Below are positions 23,523-30,945 of a stretch of DNA of 64,000 nucleotides, piece after piece. Made by a program: the position numbers and the translations under genes. Each line of letters opens with the position of its first letter. Position 1 is the first letter of the stretch. The stretch covers positions 62,001 through 126,000 of the forward strand of contig NZ_JOEM01000009.1 in NCBI RefSeq assembly GCF_000718135.1, given 5' to 3'. The notes under the pieces were generated by a model, which was not told the origin of the DNA, did no database searches, and was given only the letters and a program-made list of their open reading frames with translations. The stretch comes from Streptomyces cyaneofuscatus (GTDB taxonomy: Bacteria > Actinomycetota > Actinomycetes > Streptomycetales > Streptomycetaceae).

Positions 23523-24422
23523 TCAACTCCGCCGCCCCAGCAGCTCGGCGACCCGGTGGAAGCCCTCCTCCCCGTGCCCGAGCCCGATGGCCTGCCGGGC
23601 GAGGCCCTCGGCGGCGCGCATGACGCCCGCGTCGATGCCGTGGGCCTCGGAGGTGTGGATGACGTGGGCCATGGTCGACGCCGTCGAGGTGAGCGGGGTG
23701 CCCTCGGCGGAGAACGTCTCCTGGTCGACCTCCTCCGCGACCTCGGTGAAGATGGCCGGGAGGATGGCGCCGATCCCGGCGGCGAAGGGGGCCAGCTCCC
23801 GGGCGGTGATGCCTTCCGCCCGTGCCACGGCGAGGGCGTGGTTGAAGCCGGCCATCGCGGTCCAGAAGATGTCGAGGAGCGCGATGTCGTAGGCCGCCGC
23901 CCGGCAGATCTTGTCTCCGAGGTGGGTGTGGGTGCCGCCCAACGCAGCGAGGGCGGGCCGGTGTTCGCGGTAGAGATCCTCGGGCCCGCTGTAGATGAGG
24001 ACCGCGCCCGGGGTCCCGATGGTCACGGTGGGCGTCATGATCGCCCCGTCCAGGTACCGGACGCCGTGCTCGGCCGCCCACGCCGCCGTGTCCCGGGCCC
24101 GGCCCGGGGTGTCGGCCGTCAGGTTGACCACGGTGCGCCCCTTGAGCGCACCGGCGACCGCGTCGCGCCGCAGGACCGCGTCCACCGCGTCGTAGTTCAC
24201 GACGCAGACCACGGTCAACGCGCTCGCGGCGACGGCTTCCTCGGCCGAAGGGGCGCTGACCGCACCCCGCTCGACCAGCTCCCGGTCCCGCCCCGGAGTC
24301 CGGTTCCAGACCGTGGTCCGCAGCCCGGCATCGAGGAACGCACCCGCGAGGGCCCGCCCCATCGGCCCCAGACCGATCACGGTGACGGCGGACTGTTCAC
24401 GTGGCTCACTCTGCGGAGACAT
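23523..24422 (-). CDS. NAD(P)-dependent reductase, imine-reductase-like
   Basis: A 299-residue beta-hydroxyacid dehydrogenase/imine reductase relative. Rossmann motif VIGLGPMGRALAGAF at residues 15-29, then the segment NLTADTPGRARDTAAW. The C-terminal helical domain carries RAAAYDIALLDIFWTAM, where imine reductases keep an Asp or Tyr. These enzymes reduce cyclic imines or related groups with NADPH. The HxlR gene begins one base inside the ATG of this gene on the other strand or at 24472, so both share a very short divergent region. Confidence 0.8.
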   Translation of the reverse strand: MSPQSEPREQSAVTVIGLGPMGRALAGAFLDAGLRTTVWNRTPGRDRELVERGAVSAPSAEEAVAASALTVVCVVNYDAVDAVLRRDAVAGALKGRTVVNLTADTPGRARDTAAWAAEHGVRYLDGAIMTPTVTIGTPGAVLIYSGPEDLYREHRPALAALGGTHTHLGDKICRAAAYDIALLDIFWTAMAGFNHALAVARAEGITARELAPFAAGIGAILPAIFTEVAEEVDQETFSAEGTPLTSTASTMAHVIHTSEAHGIDAGVMRAAEGLARQAIGLGHGEEGFHRVAELLGRRS

Positions 24423-24471
24423 GGCTCAACTCCCTGAAATAATGGATGTTCTCTTGACGAACGGAGCGAAG

Positions 24472-24822
24472 ATGACGCGCGGCCGTGCCCAGGACCCGGA
24501 CGTGTGCGGAGTGACCGCCGCGATCGCCGTGGTCGACGGAAAGTGGAAGTCGGGCCTGATCTGGCTCCTGGAATCCGGCCCCCGCCGCCCGGGCGAGCTA
24601 CGCCGCGAACTGCCCGGACTCAGCGAGAAGGTACTGACTCAGGCGCTCCGCGAGATGGAGGCCGACGGGCTGGTGCGCCGGGAGGTGCACGACGTCCGGC
24701 CGCTGAAGACGACGTACTCGCTGACCGAGGACGGGCAAGAACTCGCCGAACTCCTCGACACCTTCTCCGACTGGGGCCGGCGCCGCCTGGCGAGACTCAC
24801 CGAACTCCAGTCGGCCTCCTGA
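24472..24822 (+). CDS. HxlR-family transcriptional regulator
   Basis: A 116-residue winged-helix regulator of the HxlR family, which sense aldehydes or oxidants. It opens MTRGRAQDPDVCGVTAAI; the Cys in DPDVCG is the residue several HxlR proteins use as redox switch. ATG 24472 with GGAG at 24462 is preferred to the ATG at 24421 without one. It is divergent from the reductase gene, which is the natural candidate target. The effector is unknown. Confidence 0.85.
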   Translation: MTRGRAQDPDVCGVTAAIAVVDGKWKSGLIWLLESGPRRPGELRRELPGLSEKVLTQALREMEADGLVRREVHDVRPLKTTYSLTEDGQELAELLDTFSDWGRRRLARLTELQSAS

Positions 24823-24978
24823 GGCACCACACCTTCCCTCCCCGCCCTTCGCTCCTCGGGTCGGGCGCCCCTCCGACCGCTCCCCACCAGGATCGTCCGG
24901 CCGTCGCCCGTTGCCCAGTACCCACAAAAAGGTGGCTACGGGAAGGGCTGCCCGTTCCTCGGCCGCTATCGTGCGGCC

Positions 24979-25503
24979 GTGACCAGCACCGGGCAGCGTC
25001 CGCTGCTCTTTCTCGACGTCGACGGCCCCCTCATCCCGTTCGGAGGGACGCCGCAGCAGTACCCGGAGGGATACCCGAGATACCGCTCACCCTCCGGGCC
25101 CCGGTCGGCAGAGGCGAACCCCCTGCTGACCAGGATCAATCCGGCACACGGGCCGCGACTGGCCTCGCTGGGCTACGAGTTGGTGTGGGCGACGACCTGG
25201 ATGGCCGACGCCAACGCGTGCATCGCCCCCTGGCTGGGGCTGCCGCCCCTGCCCGTGGTGTCCTGGCCGGACGAGCCGCCCGCCGAGCCCGAGCGGGACG
25301 GCCTCCACTGGAAGACCCGCACCCTCGTCGACCGGGCGGCCGGCCGCGCCTTCGCCTGGGTGGACGACGAGATCACCGAGACCGACCGGGCCTGGGTGGA
25401 GAGGCACCACAGGGGGCGAGCGCTTCTCCACCGGGTCGATCCCCGCCACGGCCTGACGGACGCGGACTTCGCCGCTCTCACGGCTTGGCGGGACAGGCAC
25501 TGA
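24979..25503 (+). CDS. HAD-superfamily hydrolase-like protein
   Basis: A 174-residue protein that opens with the HAD motif I LLFLDVDGPLIPFG (Asp-x-Asp nucleophile) and has later motif elements WATTWMADAN and AWVDDEI. These are consistent with a small phosphatase-type HAD domain found in many actinomycetes. GTG at 24979 is the start. No partner gene is evident; substrate unknown. Confidence 0.8.
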   Translation: MTSTGQRPLLFLDVDGPLIPFGGTPQQYPEGYPRYRSPSGPRSAEANPLLTRINPAHGPRLASLGYELVWATTWMADANACIAPWLGLPPLPVVSWPDEPPAEPERDGLHWKTRTLVDRAAGRAFAWVDDEITETDRAWVERHHRGRALLHRVDPRHGLTDADFAALTAWRDRH

Positions 25504-25553
25504 CCAACAGTCCGAACCCTCCCCCTGCGGTACTGCCGACGGTCTGCCCGCGA

Positions 25554-26408
25554 TCAGCTCCCCGCGAGGCTGGCGAGCACCTCGGCGGCGGGCTTCGGGT
25601 GGACGAGCCAGCGCAGGTGGCTTCCCTCCAGGGTCCGGACGTCGAAGGGGTTGTCGGGGGTGAGCGCGTCCGCCTCGCGGATCATGCGGTCCTGCACCGC
25701 GAGCGGCAGGCTGGCATCGGCGGCCAGGCGCACATAGGTCCGGGGAATCCGGCCCCAGGTCGCGGCCTGCGCCCGGTCGGCGGACGTACCGGCGTCGAGG
25801 TTCTCATCGGGCTGGAAGGTGTTGAGGAAGGTCCGGAACTCGTCATCGGTGAGATCGGCGGCGAACGCCTGCTGGAACGCGGCGAGCGCTGTCGGATCGG
25901 CGGTACGGAAGTTGGTCCGGAGCAGTCCGAGTTCGGCCGGGTTCCCGACGAGCGTGGCGACGAAGGCCGCCGGGTCGACGTCGGCCATCTCCGGCTCGGC
26001 GTAGTAGTCGCCCACGGTCAGATCGACGGGGCACCAGGCGGAGACGTAGACGATCCGGTCGATCAGCTCGGGCCGGGCATTCGCGACAGCGGTGGCCGTG
26101 GCGCCGCCCCTGCTGTGCGAGACGAGGACGGTGGGCCCGTTCCGCTTGGCCCGTTCGAGGACCTCGATCACGCGGGCGGCGTTGTCGGCGAGCGTGACTC
26201 CCTTGATGCTCCCGGGTTCCGCGGCGAGGGCGGCCAGGTCCTGGGGTGCCTGGTAGGCCGCGGGGAAGGTCGCCTCGAACCCGTGCCCCGGAAGGTCGAC
26301 CGCGGCCGAGCGGTGCCCGAGCAGGGCGAGTTCGGCCTGCAGCGGCGCGAACGAGAACGAGTTCGCGAAGGCTCCATGAACAAGAACGAAGGTCGGCAGA
26401 TTCTGCAT
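25554..26408 (-). CDS. Alpha/beta-hydrolase
   Basis: A 284-residue esterase-type alpha/beta-hydrolase beginning MQNLPTFVLVHGAFANSFSF. The nucleophile lies in VLVSHSRGGATA (S-H-S-R-G). The catalytic His is within LEGSHLRWLVHP. It has no signal peptide. It converges on the HAD gene and lies 43 nt downstream of the kinase-like gene, with which it may be co-transcribed. Substrate cannot be assigned. Confidence 0.85.
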   Translation of the reverse strand: MQNLPTFVLVHGAFANSFSFAPLQAELALLGHRSAAVDLPGHGFEATFPAAYQAPQDLAALAAEPGSIKGVTLADNAARVIEVLERAKRNGPTVLVSHSRGGATATAVANARPELIDRIVYVSAWCPVDLTVGDYYAEPEMADVDPAAFVATLVGNPAELGLLRTNFRTADPTALAAFQQAFAADLTDDEFRTFLNTFQPDENLDAGTSADRAQAATWGRIPRTYVRLAADASLPLAVQDRMIREADALTPDNPFDVRTLEGSHLRWLVHPKPAAEVLASLAGS

Positions 26409-26451
26409 GCCTCAGCGTCCAACAGAACGATCTTCAGAACAAGGCGTCTGC

Positions 26452-27540
26452 TCAGCTGCGCCGTGACCTGTCCGCACGCAGGGCCCGGCGGAGCGCCTCC
26501 GCCGGGTAAGGGGTCTCCCTGTCCTCGTCCTGGACCTTGACGTAGAAGTCCGTCATCACCGCGGCGAGCGGCGCATGGCGGGAGAGGGTCGCCCTGGCCT
26601 CCTGCGGCCCGTCCGGCGGCTCCTCCCCTTCCGCACAGGCGCGGATGAGCGCCTCGCGCTCTTCCCGCTCGTATCCGTAGACCTTCGTGATCAGCCTGTT
26701 CACCAGCCAACTGCGGGTGTAGCAGCGGTCGTAGGTCCGGTGCAGCTCGAAGAAACTGGTCTCGGACGGTGACAGATCGAACCGGGACGAGACGGCGAGG
26801 CCGTAGTCGGCGAAGTAGAGGCGTCGGCCGTCGACGAGGACGTTCTGAAAATGGGCGTCGAAGTGCAGAAGCCCGCGAGCGTTCATGAAGGACGTGCCGG
26901 CCTCCAACTCCCGCTCCACCAGAGAACAGGCCCGGTCGGCTCCCTCCTCACCAGCCTCTATCTGCTCGGTGAGCCACTCGTCGAGCGTCTGAGGGATGTA
27001 CTCCAGGAACAGCGCGAGGCTCGCAGTGGACCGCTGAAGGGCCTCGATCCGACGGCGCACCTCCGGGCTGCCTCCCCAATAGGCCACGACCCGCTCCACG
27101 TCGGCGAGTTCCTCGGGAAGCGCGGCCGTGTCCGGCAGCACGCGCCAGTGGTACATCAGCGGGAACCCCTGGTACTCCCCTCCGAGCACCCAGTTCGTCG
27201 TCATGGTGTGCACGGCGAGCTCCCGCCACGCCCCGAAACCGGGCCCGCCACCGACGCCGTACTGGCAGTAGGCAGGAATCCCGAACAGGTTGGCCGTGGA
27301 CCGCGCGTGCTCCGGCAGCCGCTCCCTCCCGGTGAGCGGCACCCGCTTCACGAAGACCGGCTTCCCGTCGACCTTCAGCAGCGCGGACGTGCCGCCGATA
27401 CCGGAGCCAAGGGGCAGGGCGGAGTCGACGAGCTCGCTCAGCCGGCGGTCACTGTGCAGGGCGAGGAAGGTGGAGACGGCACTGTAGGCGGTCAAGCGTG
27501 CGCTGTCCGGCACACCGGCTTGCGCGATCGCTCTCCGCAT
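26452..27540 (-). CDS. Protein-kinase-like protein
   Basis: A 362-residue protein with a kinase-like fold. Motifs in order: GSGIGGTSALL (P-loop-like), FVKRVPLT (candidate Lys), the catalytic loop HFDAHFQNVLVD (H-x-D-x4-N) and FADYGLAV in place of DFG. Family members in Streptomyces are often annotated as protein kinase-like, with no proven substrate. The Asp-Tyr-Gly triad keeps the metal-binding Asp. It could be a small-molecule or protein kinase. The downstream hydrolase suggests no clear pathway. Confidence 0.7.
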   Translation of the reverse strand: MRRAIAQAGVPDSARLTAYSAVSTFLALHSDRRLSELVDSALPLGSGIGGTSALLKVDGKPVFVKRVPLTGRERLPEHARSTANLFGIPAYCQYGVGGGPGFGAWRELAVHTMTTNWVLGGEYQGFPLMYHWRVLPDTAALPEELADVERVVAYWGGSPEVRRRIEALQRSTASLALFLEYIPQTLDEWLTEQIEAGEEGADRACSLVERELEAGTSFMNARGLLHFDAHFQNVLVDGRRLYFADYGLAVSSRFDLSPSETSFFELHRTYDRCYTRSWLVNRLITKVYGYEREEREALIRACAEGEEPPDGPQEARATLSRHAPLAAVMTDFYVKVQDEDRETPYPAEALRRALRADRSRRS

Positions 27541-27680
27541 CGGAATGCCGACCTCGTTCTCCCCGTGTACGCACGTGCCTCCGGACGGTGCCTGCGCACT
27601 GTACGCGAAGGCGGGCAGGCCGGGCAGCCATCAGCCCGCGAACCCTCGCTCGCCACGGCTGGCAGGGATCCCGTGTCTTC

Positions 27681-28286
27681 TCACCAGGCCCACAGTCCTC
27701 GGGCTGCGACGCGGCGATACGACCGCTCGGCACTGGCGCCCAGCACTTCGCGCACCAGCGGAACAAGAGTTGCCCGATGCCGGACCAGCTCCGGGGCGTC
27801 CAGAAGCGAGACAGCCGCAGCGATGGCAGCTTCTCGGACTGCGGAGTCGGGGTCGTCCAGCAGAGAGCACACAGCCCGAAAAGGTACGGGACGCAGTGCC
27901 CGGACCTGGGCGGACGCCGGATCCCCCTTCCAAGAGAACGAGGATCTTCATCCCAACCAATGCCATGTCGTCACCGAAGGGCGACCTGAGCGCCTCAACG
28001 CCCCCATCCGCGGCGCTCGCCACGACCAAGGCCCCGACGCCTGACTGCAGCGAGGACTTCCTGAAGAGGAGAGCACATCCGTCAACGGTCGCCGGTGCTC
28101 ACCCTCGGCATCCCGCCATCTGACCTCAAACTGGTCCACGGCTGGCAACGCCTGCTGTGCTGTTCCTTGGGCCCCTGCGACCCACTGTGCAGAAGCGGCG
28201 GGAACCAGAAGAAGGAAGGGGACCAAATCCCCCATCCGAGTGATCGGCCGAAGATCTCTCGCGGCAGGAGGCAACACCGCTGGCAC
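27681..28286 (-). pseudogene. Decayed HEAT-repeat protein gene
   Basis: The minus strand of this ~600-nt stretch carries HEAT-like protein segments broken across frames. The clearest is RAVCSLLDDPDSAVREAA followed by PLVREVLGAS at 27690-27890. Others are VVASAADGGVEALRSPFG near 28000 and a C-terminal WVAGAQGTAQQALP-containing part above 28150. A TGA at 27948 and at least two frameshifts separate them. HEAT proteins act as scaffolds; none could be made here. No other gene is visible in 27541-28337. Confidence 0.6.
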
Positions 28287-28337
28287 GTAACGAAATTGAG
28301 TAGGCGCCCGACGTCAGCGGCCCTTACGTTCGGCCGC

Positions 28338-29063
28338 ATGACAGACGAATGTTTTGGTCATCCACAGCTCGCCGCGATCTACGACCCACTCGACCCAGAT
28401 CGCGGCGATCTCGACGCGTACGTCCAGATGACGGAGGAGTTCGGTGCGCGTCATGTGCTGGACATCGGCTGTGGAACAGGCGTGTTCGCGCTTCTGCTGG
28501 CTGAACGCGAGATCGAAGTCGTGGGTGTCGATCCCGCTCAAGCGTCCATCGACGTGGCCCGAGCCAAGCGGGGCGGCGAGCGAGTGCGCTGGATCTGTGG
28601 CGATGCCACGACACTTCCGCCGATGCGGGTCGACCTGGCAACCATGACCGCGAATGCCGCCCAGCAGATCCTCGATCCGCAGGCATGGCGCGAGACCCTG
28701 CGTGGTGCGTACGAAGCACTACGACCCGGCGGCCGTCTGGTGTTCGAGACCCGGGACCCGGCCAGACGCGCCTGGGAGGAGTGGAACCGCGAAGCCTCAT
28801 ATCGCGTGACGGAGATCCCGGATGTCGGCTCAGTCGAAAGCTGGGTCCAAGTGATCGAGGTGAGCGAGCCGCTGGTGACGTTCCGCTGGACCTATGTGTT
28901 CGCTGCCGATGGGAAGGTAATGACGTCGGACTCCACCCTGCGCTTCCGCGAGCGGCAGGAGGTCGAGACGGAGCTGATCGCGCAGGGGTACGTGGTGGAG
29001 GACGTACGCGATGCGCCCGACAGGCCGGGCAAGGAGTTCGTCTTCGTCGCGCGACGTCCGTAG
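28338..29063 (+). CDS. Class I SAM-dependent methyltransferase
   Basis: A 241-residue SAM methyltransferase. Motif I VLDIGCGTGVFALLLA, motif II region VVGVDPAQAS and acidic DLATMTANAAQQIL, then LRPGGRLVFETRDP. Its substrate is unknown; such Ubie-like enzymes methylate small molecules. The start ATG at 28338 has no strong ribosome binding site. It lies next to the decayed HEAT gene, so the locus has experienced rearrangement. Confidence 0.82.
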   Translation: MTDECFGHPQLAAIYDPLDPDRGDLDAYVQMTEEFGARHVLDIGCGTGVFALLLAEREIEVVGVDPAQASIDVARAKRGGERVRWICGDATTLPPMRVDLATMTANAAQQILDPQAWRETLRGAYEALRPGGRLVFETRDPARRAWEEWNREASYRVTEIPDVGSVESWVQVIEVSEPLVTFRWTYVFAADGKVMTSDSTLRFRERQEVETELIAQGYVVEDVRDAPDRPGKEFVFVARRP

Positions 29064-29209
29064 CTCAGCCCACGAGAGACCTCGCCGCGCAGATTGATGC
29101 GGGACTCGATCACTTCGCCGAGCAGATCGAGCGGGAACTCTCACAAGCCCGGGGAACGGACAGACACCTGTCGTGTGTCGTGCTCAGCCACACGTGGCGC
29201 GCGACACTT

Positions 29210-29239
29210 TTGCAAGCGCCTGCTTGCAATAGTTAGCAT
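29210..29239 (+). promoter_or_regulatory. Promoter with 20-bp palindrome before the XRE gene
   Basis: TTGCAAGC-gcct-GCTTGCAA (29210-29229) is a perfect palindrome. TTGCAA (29210-29215) also serves as -35 and TAGCAT (29234-29239) as -10 with an 18-nt spacer. Transcription would begin near 29246, 14 nt before the ATG at 29260. Autoregulation by the XRE protein is the simplest reading. Confidence 0.65.
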
Positions 29240-29259
29240 GAGTGTTGCAGTATCGAGTC

Positions 29260-29730
29260 ATGGCATCACTCAACGTCGGCAATCTGGGTGAGTACCTCCG
29301 GGAGCAGCGCAACGCCGCGCAGCTCTCGTTGCGGCAGCTCGCCGATGCCGCCGGGGTGTCGAACCCGTATCTCAGCCAGATCGAGCGTGGCCTGCGCAAG
29401 CCCAGTGCGGAAGTGCTGCAGCAGGTCGCCAAGGCGCTGCGGATCTCGGCCGAGACCCTCTACGTACGGGCGGGAATCCTCGACGAGCGGGAGCGGGAGG
29501 AGCTGGAGACGCGGGCGGTGATTCTCGCCGATCCGTCGATCAACGAGCGGCAGAAGAACGTCCTGCTGCAGATCTACGACTCCTTCCGCCGCGAGAACGG
29601 GTTCGTGCCGGAGACCGACAAAGCGGAGCAGACGCCTGAGGCGGACGACACGCCTGGGGCGGATGCGACGCCCGAGGCGGACGACGCGCTCAAGGACGAT
29701 GCCGCTAAAGACGACAACCCTCACAGCTAG
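29260..29730 (+). CDS. XRE-family helix-turn-helix regulator
   Basis: A 156-residue protein. The HTH lies at residues about 10-60 (YLREQRNAAQLSLRQLADAA, GVSNPYLSQIERGLRKPS), then a helical linker (TLYVRAGILDEREREELE) and an acidic Pro/Glu/Asp-rich tail with TPEADD-type repeats. It starts the same conserved trio as Mycobacterium Rv0474, so it is likely the orthologous regulator. The palindrome at its own promoter suggests autoregulation. Effector not known. Confidence 0.87.
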   Translation: MASLNVGNLGEYLREQRNAAQLSLRQLADAAGVSNPYLSQIERGLRKPSAEVLQQVAKALRISAETLYVRAGILDEREREELETRAVILADPSINERQKNVLLQIYDSFRRENGFVPETDKAEQTPEADDTPGADATPEADDALKDDAAKDDNPHS

Positions 29731-29774
29731 CCACAGTGACCAGCTGCTTCTGATGATCCGGGAGGACCACAGTC

Positions 29775-30464
29775 ATGGCCATCACCGATGACCTGCGCAA
29801 GACCCTCACCGACCGCACCCCCCTCTACTTCGCCGCCGGTACGGCCGACCTGGCCGTGCAGCAGGCGCTCAAGGTCCCGGCGCTGATCGAGCAGCTGCGG
29901 GCCGAGGCGCCCGAGCGGTTCGAGGCTGTACGCAACACCGACCCCAAGGTCGTGCAGGAGATGGTGACCACGCAGGCCAAGGAGGCCCAGGCCACCGTGC
30001 AGGCGAAGGTCACCGAGGTGTTCGGGGCGCTCGACGCCGCCGACCTGAAGAAGCTGGGCGAGAGCGCTCAGGACCTGGCGCTGCGCGGCGTGGGCATCGC
30101 CGCCGAGTACGCGGTGCGGGCCCGGGAGACGTACGAGAAGGTCGCCGTCCACGGCGAGCAGGCCGTGCGGACCTGGCGCGGCGAGACGGCCGACGAGATC
30201 GTCGAGATCGCCGCCGTCGTGGAGGCCGACCCGAAGCCCGCTCCGGCTCCGGCGCCCGCTGCCCAGAGCGAGCCGAAGGCCGCCGCGACGACCAGGAGCG
30301 CGCCCAAGCCGGCTGCCGTGAAGCCCGCCACCCCGGCTGCGAAGCCCGCCACCCCCGCCGCGAAGAGCGCCGCCCCCGCCGAGGCCAAGGCCGCGCCCGC
30401 CAAGAAGGCTCCCGCCCCGCGCAAGCCCGCCGCCCGGAAGAACACCCCGCCCGCCGGGAAGTGA
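29775..30464 (+). CDS. HbhA-like coiled-coil protein with Lys/Ala/Pro tail
   Basis: A 229-residue protein. Residues 1-150 are a helical coiled coil (LAVQQALKVPALIEQLRAEA). From ~155 the chain is a disordered Ala/Pro/Lys tail (KPAAVKPATPAAKPATPAAK). The architecture matches heparin-binding hemagglutinin HbhA (Rv0475), whose Lys-rich tail binds glycans and which also associates with lipid bodies. The neighbouring genes match that locus too. The role in a saprophyte is unknown. GGGAGGA lies upstream of the ATG at 29775. Confidence 0.82.
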   Translation: MAITDDLRKTLTDRTPLYFAAGTADLAVQQALKVPALIEQLRAEAPERFEAVRNTDPKVVQEMVTTQAKEAQATVQAKVTEVFGALDAADLKKLGESAQDLALRGVGIAAEYAVRARETYEKVAVHGEQAVRTWRGETADEIVEIAAVVEADPKPAPAPAPAAQSEPKAAATTRSAPKPAAVKPATPAAKPATPAAKSAAPAEAKAAPAKKAPAPRKPAARKNTPPAGK

Positions 30465-30603
30465 CCCCGACGGCTCCCCTCCGTACGGACGAAGAGTGAC
30501 CGGGGCGCGGGGCGGGCACCTTTACCGGTGGCCGGTTCGTTGTCCCGGTACCTTGGCCTTCTCGGCCGCAGGGCGCTCATCGACTCACTAGGCGGTTCAC
30601 ACC

Positions 30604-30945
30604 ATGTTGCTCTCCGCATTCGGCTCACTCCTCCAGCTGCTCTACCTGGGCATGCTGGTGCTGGCCGTGGTCGCCTTCGTCTTCGCGGCGACCGCCCGGG
30701 AGGACGCCTACCGGGCCGCCGACAAGAAGAAGAAGTCCTTCTGGCTGATCATTCTCGGCGTCGCCGTCGCCGTGAACCTGCTCATCCCGTTCCTCTTCCT
30801 TCAGCTCGCGGGTGTGGTCGCGTCGATCGTGTTCATGGTCGACGTCCGGCCCGCGCTCAAGGAGGTCTCGGGTGGCAGCGGCGGTGGGCGCCGCGGCGGT
30901 TCCAGCAGTGACGGGCCCTACGGGCCGTACAACGGCGGCCGCTGA
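30604..30945 (+). CDS. DUF2516-family membrane protein
   Basis: A 113-residue protein with two hydrophobic regions (residues about 10-30 and 46-75) separated by the basic loop KKKK and followed by a Gly/Ser-rich tail. It corresponds to DUF2516, and in Mycobacterium (Rv0476) follows hbhA. Its last 28 nt overlap the end of the convergent phosphatase gene. No function is known for the family. Confidence 0.82.
   Translation: MLLSAFGSLLQLLYLGMLVLAVVAFVFAATAREDAYRAADKKKKSFWLIILGVAVAVNLLIPFLFLQLAGVVASIVFMVDVRPALKEVSGGSGGGRRGGSSSDGPYGPYNGGR

Noticed and set aside
29064..29209. Amphipathic helix-like frame (DLAAQIDAGLDHFAEQIERE) between the methyltransferase and XRE genes
   Set aside because: No start codon or ribosome binding site in frame, and it is too short; perhaps a gene fragment, but not supportable.
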